Shown: piece by piece, positions 45,959 through 52,329 of the stretch
Numbering within the stretch: position 1 is the first letter of the stretch
Layout: every line of letters starts with the position of its first letter
Assembly (NCBI RefSeq): GCF_001746755.1
Contig: NZ_MCGG01000071.1
Location: 1-52,329 of the forward strand
DNA length: 52,329 bases
Reading direction: 5' to 3'
Source of the DNA: Magnetovibrio blakemorei
GTDB taxonomy: Bacteria > Pseudomonadota > Alphaproteobacteria > Rhodospirillales > Magnetovibrionaceae
Program-made: the position numbers and the translations under genes
Notes under the pieces: generated by a model
What the model was told of the DNA's origin: nothing
Databases searched by the model: none
The model's input: only the letters and a program-made list of their open reading frames with translations

Positions 45959-46843
45959 TTACACCCCCTTCAAAACATGCGCCCGAAGGGCGTCCGTGAC
46001 CTCCGGCAAACGCCCAAACCAGGCTTCAAAACCGGGCCGCGCCTGGTGCAAAAGCATGCCCAAACCGTCAACGGTCGGATTGCCGCGGTCCTGGGCGCGG
46101 GCCAAAAGATCCGTTTGCAAAGGCACATAAACGATATCGTTGACCAGAGCGCTTTGGGGCAGGGCGGTTAAATCCAGATCTAAAGAGCGCCGTCCATGCA
46201 TGCCCAAGGTCGTGGTGTTGGTGAGCAAGACGGCGTCTTGCAAATAATCGCCGCGCCGTTCCCAATCGCCCACTAAAATTGAACCCGAACCAAGGCCGCG
46301 TAAGTCTTTGGCCAGATCTTCGGCCCGTTCTTTGGTGCGGTTTAAAATCCGCACTTCGGGTGCTCCAGCGTCCAACAAAGCGGCGATAACGGCCCTGGCC
46401 GCACCGCCCGCGCCCAATACAACGGCGGGACCATTGCCCGCATCAAAAGCGTTAAAGCCCGCTTTTAAATTTTCCAAAAAACCAAAGCCATCGGTGTTGA
46501 AGCCAAAAAGAGAGCCGTCTTCGCGCACAACCACCGTGTTCACCGCGCCGATGCGCTGGGCCAGGGGATGAATTTCATCCACCGCCCGCAAGGCCGCTTG
46601 TTTGTGGGGAACGGTCACATTCACCCCGACAAAACCGTCTGCTTTTAGAGATTTTATTTTTTGGGCAAAGTCCTGGGGTGCAACGGGAATACGAACGTAT
46701 TCGCCTTCAATGTCATACTGCTGCAGCCAAAAGCCATGCACTTTCGGCGACAGGGAATGATCCACCGGCCAGCCCATCACGCCTGCGCGCAAAAAGGGGG
46801 CAGGGGCCGCTTTGGCGGATACAGATTTTAACGTGTTGCTCAT
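45959..46843 (-). CDS. aroE: Shikimate dehydrogenase
   Basis: AroE reduces 3-dehydroshikimate with NADPH in aromatic amino-acid synthesis. The 294-residue product has AGVMGWPVDHSLSPKVHGFWLQ, the substrate site with GVNVTVPHKQAALR (catalytic Lys), NTDGFGFLENL and the nucleotide-binding loop VVLGAGGAARAVIAALLDAG, then LNRTKERAEDL. ATG 46843 is used; a GTG three bases before is the alternative. It overlaps neither neighbour and is three bases from coaE. Confidence 0.95.
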   Translation of the reverse strand: MSNTLKSVSAKAAPAPFLRAGVMGWPVDHSLSPKVHGFWLQQYDIEGEYVRIPVAPQDFAQKIKSLKADGFVGVNVTVPHKQAALRAVDEIHPLAQRIGAVNTVVVREDGSLFGFNTDGFGFLENLKAGFNAFDAGNGPAVVLGAGGAARAVIAALLDAGAPEVRILNRTKERAEDLAKDLRGLGSGSILVGDWERRGDYLQDAVLLTNTTTLGMHGRRSLDLDLTALPQSALVNDIVYVPLQTDLLARAQDRGNPTVDGLGMLLHQARPGFEAWFGRLPEVTDALRAHVLKGV

Positions 46844-46867
46844 CACCCAACTCTACGATTTTCCAGC

Positions 46868-47686
46868 TTAATAAGACGCTTCAAGACGCTCATTGTACAA
46901 ATTCAAAATCGTTGCCGCCGTTTCTTCCACCGATTTTCGCGTCACATCGATCACCGGCCAGCCATTTTGCGCGTAAAGACGCTTGGCTTCGCGAATTTCT
47001 TGCGCCACCGCGTCCAGATCGACGTAATCGGATTGTTCCAAGTGTCCTTGCATTTTCAACCGTTGGCGACGAATTTGCACCAGCCGTCGCGGATCTTTGG
47101 TCAGACCCACAATGAGCGGGCGTTTGGCTTTTAAAATTTCATCGGACACCGTCATGCCCGGCACAATCGGCACATTGGCCGCTTTGATGCTGCGGTTCGC
47201 CAAATAAATGCAGGTTGGTGTTTTGGTGGTGCGCGAAACACCCATCAACACCACGTCGGCATCGTCAATATCTTGCAATGACTGACCATCGTCGTGGGCC
47301 AGTACAAAATGCAACGCAGCAATTTTTGAAAAATAGTCTGCGTCCAAAACATGCTGGCTGCCCGGTCGACGGCCGCGCGCGATACCTAAGTAGTTGCCCA
47401 GCTGCCCCAAAACCGGATTGAGCAAATCGACACACGGCACTTGGAGCTTTTTGCAGCCGTAGACCAATTTTTCCGTCAGGCCGTCATCAACCAGGGTGAA
47501 AATTATAAAGCCCGGATTTTTTTCAATTTCTGCCAAGATACAATCGATCTGTTCTCCATTGCGGACCATGGACCAGCGTTTTTCAATAACCTTTACATCG
47601 GAAAACTGCACCAGACACGCCCGCGCCACCACATCGAGTGTTTCGCCCGTACTGTCGGAAATTTTATGCAGAACCAATGAGGTCAT
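46868..47686 (-). CDS. Pyruvate, water/phosphate dikinase regulatory protein (DUF299)
   Basis: The DUF299 family is a bifunctional ADP-dependent Ser/Thr kinase and phosphorylase that switches PEP synthase or pyruvate phosphate dikinase. The 272-residue protein has HKISDSTGETLDVVARACLVQF at the N-terminus and the P-loop-like GVSRTTKTPTCIYLANRS at about residue 150, then GLTKDPRRLVQIRRQRL. Which dikinase it controls cannot be read here. It is the same gene that flanks the Rickettsia and Caulobacter replication origins, and the gap after it is origin-like. Confidence 0.92.
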   Translation of the reverse strand: MTSLVLHKISDSTGETLDVVARACLVQFSDVKVIEKRWSMVRNGEQIDCILAEIEKNPGFIIFTLVDDGLTEKLVYGCKKLQVPCVDLLNPVLGQLGNYLGIARGRRPGSQHVLDADYFSKIAALHFVLAHDDGQSLQDIDDADVVLMGVSRTTKTPTCIYLANRSIKAANVPIVPGMTVSDEILKAKRPLIVGLTKDPRRLVQIRRQRLKMQGHLEQSDYVDLDAVAQEIREAKRLYAQNGWPVIDVTRKSVEETAATILNLYNERLEASY

Positions 47687-47738
47687 TTTGAACCCAATTT
47701 TTTCGCGTTAAAGAGCAACTTTTTCAGCCGGGATAACA

Positions 47739-47747
47739 TGTGGACAA
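47739..47747 (-). promoter_or_regulatory. DnaA-box-like site in the predicted origin
   Basis: TGTGGACAA is the reverse complement of TTGTCCACA, one base from the DnaA-box consensus. It is close to a second box at 47762-47770. Confidence 0.5.
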
Positions 47748-47761
47748 ATACGCATGTTATT

Positions 47762-47770
47762 TCATCCACA
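47762..47770 (+). promoter_or_regulatory. DnaA-box-like site in the predicted origin
   Basis: TCATCCACA differs from the consensus TTATCCACA by one base. The same nonamer occurs in inverse orientation at 47986-47994. Confidence 0.5.
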
Positions 47771-47985
47771 CAAAAGTACCGGGATAACCTCTCTCTTCTT
47801 AGCCTCTCGACACACAGTGTACAACCTTCTCCACGTCCGAAACATTCATCAATCCTTAAACCCGTTGGTGAACACTGTTCCCCACTTTTCACAGGTTTTC
47901 TTTTTTGCACCAAGTCCGCCGTTTTTAAGCCTTCATTTGTTTTTATACAAAGTCCTCTTCGTTTTTTGGACAACCTTCTTGGGCT

Positions 47986-47994
47986 TGTGGATGA
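47986..47994 (-). promoter_or_regulatory. DnaA-box-like site in the predicted origin
   Basis: TGTGGATGA is the inverse of the site at 47762-47770. It lies about 65 bases before the A/T-rich stretch near hemE. Confidence 0.5.
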
Positions 47995-48132
47995 ACGCAC
48001 TAACAAAGCTTGGACAAAAAGAAATCCCCGCTATTCACCGCACAACAACAACAACCACCTTTTTATTTATAAAAATATATTGTTTGTTAGGGGCGATAAA
48101 AAACGGGATAACTCTTCGGAAATCAGAATGGA

Positions 48133-49170
48133 ATGAACGTGACCAAACGCTTTCTTCAGGCTCTCAAAGGTGAAACGCTGACCCCTCCGCCACTCTGGCT
48201 GATGCGTCAAGCTGGTCGATATTTGCCGGAATATCGGGAAACGCGGGCAAAATCGAAAAACTTTTTGCACTTTTGTTATTCACCCGATTTGGCTGTCGAA
48301 GTGACTTTGCAACCGTTGCGCCGTTACGCTTTGGATGCCGCAATTCTCTTTTCCGACATTTTGGTGATCCCGGATGCCTTGGGACAAAAGGTCGAATTTG
48401 TTTCCGGTCATGGTCCTCAGTTGGAACCCATTAAAAATATGGCTCAGCTGGAATCAACCTTGGATCAAAGCCATGTGTTGCGCCATCTTGAACCGGTGTT
48501 CACTACGGTTTCTCGATTGGCCAAAGAAATTCCCGAAACCACGGCGTTGATCGGGTTTGCCGGCGCACCGTGGACGGTTGCGACTTATATGGTTGAAGGC
48601 AAGGGCAGCAAAAATTATGAAGAAATTCGCTCCATTGCCTATTCCGATCCAAAGTTTTTTCAGCGCTTGATCGATATCTTGGTTGAAAGTACCTCCAAAT
48701 ATTTGATCGAACAAGTGAACCGCGGCGCCGAATGTTTGCAATTGTTCGACAGCTGGGCCGGGGTGTTGTCGGAACAGCAATTTTACAAATGGTCCATTGA
48801 GCCGATGGTGCGCATTGTCGAAAATGTGAAAGCGGTTCATCCCACTGTGCCGATCATTGGTTTTCCCCGTGGTGCCGGGCCGCTTTATGAAGCCTATATT
48901 CGCGAAACCAAAATTGATGGCGTGGGTTTGGATCATACCGTACCGTTGGAATGGGCGCGCGATGTGTTGCAGCCGCTCGCTACACTTCAAGGGACTTTGG
49001 ACAATTTGCTTTTGGTTGCCGGCGGCGAACAAATGGAAACGGAAATCAAACGTATCCTTGAAATTCTTGGCCAAGGACCTTTTATATTCAACCTGGGCCA
49101 CGGAATTGTTCCCCAAACCCCGCCGGAGCATGTTGAGCGTCTGTGTGCTTTGGTGCGCGGTGAAGTTTAA
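48133..49170 (+). CDS. hemE: Uroporphyrinogen decarboxylase
   Basis: HemE converts uroporphyrinogen III to coproporphyrinogen III. The 345-residue product has signature 1, PPLWLMRQAGRYLPEYRE, and signature 2, IGFAGAPWTVATYMVEGKG, with the active-site Arg and Asp residues (ILFSDILVIPDALG, FPRGAGPLY). The ATG at 48133 begins MNVTKRFLQALKGE. It is the first gene on the right of the predicted origin, transcribed away from it, and is followed by hemH after 18 bases. Confidence 0.97.
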   Translation: MNVTKRFLQALKGETLTPPPLWLMRQAGRYLPEYRETRAKSKNFLHFCYSPDLAVEVTLQPLRRYALDAAILFSDILVIPDALGQKVEFVSGHGPQLEPIKNMAQLESTLDQSHVLRHLEPVFTTVSRLAKEIPETTALIGFAGAPWTVATYMVEGKGSKNYEEIRSIAYSDPKFFQRLIDILVESTSKYLIEQVNRGAECLQLFDSWAGVLSEQQFYKWSIEPMVRIVENVKAVHPTVPIIGFPRGAGPLYEAYIRETKIDGVGLDHTVPLEWARDVLQPLATLQGTLDNLLLVAGGEQMETEIKRILEILGQGPFIFNLGHGIVPQTPPEHVERLCALVRGEV

Positions 49171-49188
49171 ATTTAATCGAGGACGATC

Positions 49189-50262
49189 ATGAAACGTTTG
49201 GCCATAGTTCTCTACAATCTGGGTGGACCAGATCGGTTGGAGGCGGTTGAACCGTTTCTGTTCAATCTCTTTATGGACAAAGCGATCATCGACGCACCGC
49301 TGCCGATCAGGTGGCTGTTGGCAAAATTCATTTCCAAACGCCGGGCGCCGGTGGCTCAAGAGATTTACAACCACATCGGTGGTAAATCGCCGATTTTGGA
49401 ATTGACCAACCAACAAGCGCTGGCGTTGGAAAAGGCGCTCGGCAGACACCTTAAAGGCGTTAAAGTCCAATGCTTTATCTGTATGCGCTATTGGCACCCG
49501 TTGAGCCCGCAAGCGGTGCAAACGGTGAAAGCCTTTAATCCCGATCACATCATTCAATTACCGCTTTATCCGCAATATTCGACCACCACGACGGAAAGTT
49601 CATTTTCGGACTGGGATCAAGTTGCCCAGACCATCGGTTTAAAGGTTTCCAGCAATCGCATTTGTTGTTTTCCAAATGATTCTGGTTGGTTAACGGCACA
49701 ATCGGATTTGTTGAAAGCAGCTTATGAACAAGCACTCAGCGAAGCCGGTGGCAAACCCGTTCGGGTTCTTTTTTCGGCCCATGGTTTGCCGAAAAAGCTG
49801 GTTGAAAAACGCGGTGATCCGTATCCCCGTCAAATTGAGTTGGGCGCTGCGCAAATTGTCCAGACCCTCAAAAGTCAAGGCATCGAACTCACCGACTGGT
49901 TGGTCAGTTATCAAAGCCGGGTAGGGCGTTTGGAATGGATTGGGCCGTCTACCGAAGATGAAATCAAACGCGCCGGACTTGAGGGCAATGCGTTGGTGAT
50001 TTTGCCCATCGCCTTTGTGACGGAACATTCCGAAACGTTGGTTGAGTTGGATATCGAATACAAGCACGTCGCCACCGAGGCCGGTGTTGATACCTATGTG
50101 CGCGTCCCCGCCGTTGGAACGCACCCAGCGTTTATCGAGGGTTTGGCGGACATGGTTTTGCTGGCTTTGGAGCAACCGCAAAAGACCTGTCCCGGTGGTG
50201 GAAAAGAGCGTCTGTGTGCGACGGATGTGGCCGGTTGTCCGGTGGTCCCCACAACAACCTAA
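49189..50262 (+). CDS. hemH: Ferrochelatase
   Basis: HemH inserts ferrous iron into protoporphyrin IX. The 357-residue product begins MKRLAIVLYNLGGPDRLEAVEPFLFNLF and carries VLFSAHGLPKKLVEKRGDPYP, with the conserved His of the active site, and FVTEHSETLVELDIEYKH. Cysteines in the C-terminal tail (TCPGGGKERLCATDVAGC) may bind an iron-sulfur cluster, as in some ferrochelatases. It lies 18 bases after hemE in one operon. Confidence 0.95.
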   Translation: MKRLAIVLYNLGGPDRLEAVEPFLFNLFMDKAIIDAPLPIRWLLAKFISKRRAPVAQEIYNHIGGKSPILELTNQQALALEKALGRHLKGVKVQCFICMRYWHPLSPQAVQTVKAFNPDHIIQLPLYPQYSTTTTESSFSDWDQVAQTIGLKVSSNRICCFPNDSGWLTAQSDLLKAAYEQALSEAGGKPVRVLFSAHGLPKKLVEKRGDPYPRQIELGAAQIVQTLKSQGIELTDWLVSYQSRVGRLEWIGPSTEDEIKRAGLEGNALVILPIAFVTEHSETLVELDIEYKHVATEAGVDTYVRVPAVGTHPAFIEGLADMVLLALEQPQKTCPGGGKERLCATDVAGCPVVPTTT

Positions 50263-50342
50263 CCGTTGCTTGCTCTTGTTTTCAAAACGCGTAAACTCGC
50301 CAACCAAATCCCTTGTTGAAACGATCTTGAAAAGGCTTTGTT

Positions 50343-50795
50343 ATGTTTGAACACCTGATGCTCGAAGGCGATGCGTACAATTGGGTGAAAGCCCTGCATA
50401 TCATTTCGGTCATTGCGTGGATGGCGGGCCTGCTTTATCTGCCGCGTTTGTTTGTTTATCACTGCCAATCTCAGGTTGGGTCCAACCAGTCGGAAACCTT
50501 CAAAATCATGGAACGGCGTTTGCTGCGGGCCATTATGACGCCTGCCATGATGTTCACATGGATCTTTGGCGGGTGGATGTATTACAGCCTCGGTGCTTGG
50601 ACGGAAGGCTGGGCACACGTGAAATTGACCTTGGTTGTTTTGCTGACCATTTCTCATATGTTCATGTCGAGATGGCGCAAAGACTTCGAACGCGATCAAA
50701 ACAAGCATCCGGAATCTTTTTTTCGGTTTGCCAATGAAATTCCGACCGTGTTGATGATCGCCATTGTGATCATCGTCATCGTCAAACCGTTTTGA
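50343..50795 (+). CDS. hemJ: Protoporphyrinogen oxidase HemJ
   Basis: HemJ is the membrane protoporphyrinogen IX oxidase of many bacteria lacking HemG or HemY. The 150-residue protein has a conserved His in NWVKALHIISVIAWMAGLLYLPRLFVYH and the helical membrane spans IMTPAMMFTWIFGGWMYY and KLTLVVLLTISHMFM, then RWRKDF and the C-terminal span. It lies 80 bases after hemH, completing the end of the heme pathway (hemE-hemH-hemJ) near the origin. Confidence 0.94.
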   Translation: MFEHLMLEGDAYNWVKALHIISVIAWMAGLLYLPRLFVYHCQSQVGSNQSETFKIMERRLLRAIMTPAMMFTWIFGGWMYYSLGAWTEGWAHVKLTLVVLLTISHMFMSRWRKDFERDQNKHPESFFRFANEIPTVLMIAIVIIVIVKPF

Positions 50796-50830
50796 TCTTC
50801 ATAGTCGGGGTCTTGGTGTTTAAATCTTCT

Positions 50831-50859
50831 TTGACTTAAGTGTAGGCTTCGGGTAATGC
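50831..50859 (+). promoter_or_regulatory. Candidate promoter for rho
   Basis: TTGACT (50831-50836) and TAATGC (50854-50859), 17 bases apart, form a moderate promoter in the 239-base gap before rho. The -10 element is weak, so this is only a candidate. I see no gene in the gap. Confidence 0.3.
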
Positions 50860-51034
50860 TTGAGTTCTGACTTCAAGCGGCCCCCGCTTAAATTCCCTTC
50901 TGATGCTTCTATCTCCCTGATAATATTGTTTTTTATCATGATAGTTGCCCAATATTCTCTTCTTTTGCCGTGTGGCCTTCCGCCTAATTGATCCGGCATA
51001 TCCTTTTTTCTGAAATCAACGCACAGGTTCACCT

Positions 51035-52291
51035 ATGAATCTCAAAGAACTTAAGCAGAAATCACCAGCCGATCTTGTGGTTTTTGCAGAACAACTGGAA
51101 ATTGAAAACGCCAGTTCTTTGCGCAAACAAGACATCATGTTTGCTATTCTCAAACGTTTGGCCGAACAAGGCACCGCCATTTATGGTGAAGGCGTTTTGG
51201 AAGTGCTGCAAGACGGTTTTGGCTTTCTGCGCAGCCCCGAAGCCAACTATCTTCCGGGTCCCGACGATATTTATGTTTCTCCTAATCAGGTGCGGCGCTT
51301 CGGTTTGCGCACGGGCGACACGGTTGAAGGCGAAATTCGCAGCCCCAAAGATGGCGAGCGGTATTTTGCGTTGTTGAAGCTCAACACCATCAACTACGAA
51401 GACCCCGGCGCCGTGCGCCATCGCATCAACTTCGATAACCTGACGCCGCTCTATCCCGATGAGCGTTTGATCATGGAAGTCGATAATCCCGAAAGCAAAG
51501 AATACACCGGGCGCATCATGGATTTGATTACGCCCATCGGCAAAGGCCAGCGTGCCTTGATTGTGGCGCCGCCGCGCACCGGCAAGACCGTTATGCTGCA
51601 AAACATCGCCCATGCTCTGGCGGCCAACCACCCGGAAAGCTATTTGATTGTCTTGCTCATCGATGAACGCCCCGAAGAAGTCACCGACATGGCGCGTTCG
51701 GTCAAAGGCGAAGTCATCAGCTCCACCTTTGACGAACCGGCTTCGCGTCACGTTCAAGTGGCGGAAATGGTCATTCAAAAGGCCAAGCGTTTGGTCGAAC
51801 ACAAGCGCGATGTGATCATTTTGCTGGACTCCATCACCCGACTGGCGCGCGCCTACAACACCGTGGTGCCCAGCTCCGGCAAGGTGCTCACCGGTGGTGT
51901 GGATGCCAACGCCTTGCAACGTCCCAAGCGGTTCTTCGGTGCCGCGCGCAACATTGAAGAGGGCGGCTCGATGACCATCATTGCCACCGCCCTGATCGAT
52001 ACCGGATCGCGCATGGACGAAGTTATTTTCGAAGAATTCAAGGGCACCGGCAACTCGGAAATCATCCTGGATCGCAAAGTGTCTGACAAGCGCATCTTCC
52101 CCGCCATAGACATCACCAAATCCGGCACCCGCAAGGAAGAGCTTTTGGTGGACAAAGGCACATTGTCAAAAATGTGGGTGTTGCGTCGCATTTTGATGCC
52201 CATGGGCGTTACGGACGCCATGGAATTCTTGATGGGCAAAATGCGCGAGACCAAAAACAACAGCGATTTCTTCGATACCATGAACACGTGA
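51035..52291 (+). CDS. rho: Transcription termination factor Rho
   Basis: Rho is a hexameric RNA helicase that ends transcription. The 418-residue product starts [20 protein letters not shown] (Rho N-terminal domain), has the RNA-binding [22 protein letters not shown] (RNP-like), Walker [11 protein letters not shown] (about residue 185), Walker [17 protein letters not shown] and the Q- and R-loop regions ([20 protein letters not shown]). It is complete at 52291. The bases after it (52307-52329) begin the left side of a possible terminator cut off by the window's end. Confidence 0.97.
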   Translation: MNLKELKQKSPADLVVFAEQLEIENASSLRKQDIMFAILKRLAEQGTAIYGEGVLEVLQDGFGFLRSPEANYLPGPDDIYVSPNQVRRFGLRTGDTVEGEIRSPKDGERYFALLKLNTINYEDPGAVRHRINFDNLTPLYPDERLIMEVDNPESKEYTGRIMDLITPIGKGQRALIVAPPRTGKTVMLQNIAHALAANHPESYLIVLLIDERPEEVTDMARSVKGEVISSTFDEPASRHVQVAEMVIQKAKRLVEHKRDVIILLDSITRLARAYNTVVPSSGKVLTGGVDANALQRPKRFFGAARNIEEGGSMTIIATALIDTGSRMDEVIFEEFKGTGNSEIILDRKVSDKRIFPAIDITKSGTRKEELLVDKGTLSKMWVLRRILMPMGVTDAMEFLMGKMRETKNNSDFFDTMNT

Positions 52292-52329
52292 TCGAAACGT
52301 ACGCTCAAAAATCAAAAACCCCGGCACCT

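Larger units (their letters stand above)
47687..48132. other. Predicted chromosomal replication origin (oriC)
   Basis: This 446-base gap has no protein gene. It holds DnaA-box-like sites one base from the consensus TTATCCACA: TGTGGACAA (47739-47747, minus orientation), TCATCCACA (47762-47770) and TGTGGATGA (47986-47994, the inverse of the second). CGGGATAAC occurs three times (47729, 47780 and 48104), which is a shared TTATCC core on the minus strand. A very A/T-rich stretch (about 48058-48090, TTTTTATTTATAAAAATATA) fits an unwinding element. The flanking genes, PPSR-type on one side and hemE on the other, are those of the Caulobacter and Rickettsia origins, and genes are transcribed away from it in both directions. 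Confidence 0.72.

Noticed and set aside
47738-48173. Two overlapping plus-strand open frames (132 and 139 codons) in the gap before hemE
   Set aside because: Their composition (Ser, Asn, Phe, Leu in A/T-rich tracts) is that of non-coding DNA, no ribosome binding site is present, and the origin-like sites explain the region better.
51062-51919. Open frame antisense to rho
   Set aside because: It is a shadow of rho with no start signal or domain.

Overview
The window looks like a chromosomal segment of an alphaproteobacterium, probably of the Rhodospirillales or a close relative; the genus cannot be fixed from the sequence alone. The evidence is gene order: hslVU divergent from hisB, with hisH-hisA-hisF-hisE beyond it; secB-fxsA facing a tim44-type gene and mltA; dnaQ-coaE-aroE-PPSR kinase gene; hemE-hemH-hemJ-rho; hrcA-grpE-dnaK-dnaJ-dapB; and rph-rdgB near hemW. 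All are arrangements typical of this class. Most of the sequence is a GC-rich core with short intergenic gaps. No rRNA, tRNA, CRISPR array or prophage was seen.

Layout. Bases 1-842 are one complete IS5-family (IS427-like) insertion sequence. Bases 843-2110 are visibly richer in A/T and hold an unidentified coiled-coil/winged-helix gene, decayed or very small reading frames, a frameshifted and truncated start of a cytosine-5 DNA methyltransferase, and a run of four palindromes. Core genes start at 2124: typA, an adenosine-kinase-like gene, a methyltransferase-like gene, an EI24/CysZ-type membrane protein, a lipoprotein, a LysE exporter, gshB, a SirB1-type protein, a BON lipoprotein, yraN, an LpoA/LppC-type lipoprotein, hemW, a small secreted metalloprotease, rdgB and rph (to 15920). 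The heat-shock cluster hrcA-grpE-dnaK-dnaJ and dapB follow (16068-22239). Next come a membrane class III cyclase, an Ada-like alkyltransferase, nth, a DUF2059 protein and comM. An A/T-rich islet (about 27590-29890) carries a diguanylate cyclase and a periplasmic solute-binding protein. Then come a HIT protein, the his cluster, hslVU, a methyltransferase-like protein, an XRE regulator, smr, lutABC, mltA, the Tim44-type gene, fxsA, secB, dnaQ, coaE, aroE and the PPSR kinase/phosphorylase gene. After a 446-base gene-free gap come hemE, hemH, hemJ and rho.

The gap between the PPSR gene and hemE (47687-48132) has the features expected of the chromosomal replication origin: DnaA-box-like sites, an A/T-rich stretch, genes transcribed away from it on both sides, and the same flanking genes as the Caulobacter and Rickettsia origins. 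The heme genes beside it cover decarboxylation of uroporphyrinogen, oxidation of protoporphyrinogen and iron insertion. Elsewhere the genes support histidine synthesis, protein folding and quality control (DnaK system, HslUV, SecB), nucleotide-pool and DNA repair (RdgB, Nth, Ada-like), lactate oxidation (LutABC) and cell-wall turnover (LpoA-like, MltA).

The least ordinary parts are the degraded methylase region next to the IS, the predicted origin, a G-rich hexamer repeat between hisB and hslV, a 24-base tandem repeat across the stop codon of yraN, a DUF2059 relic at 7310-7441, and several accessory genes set into otherwise conserved gene clusters.
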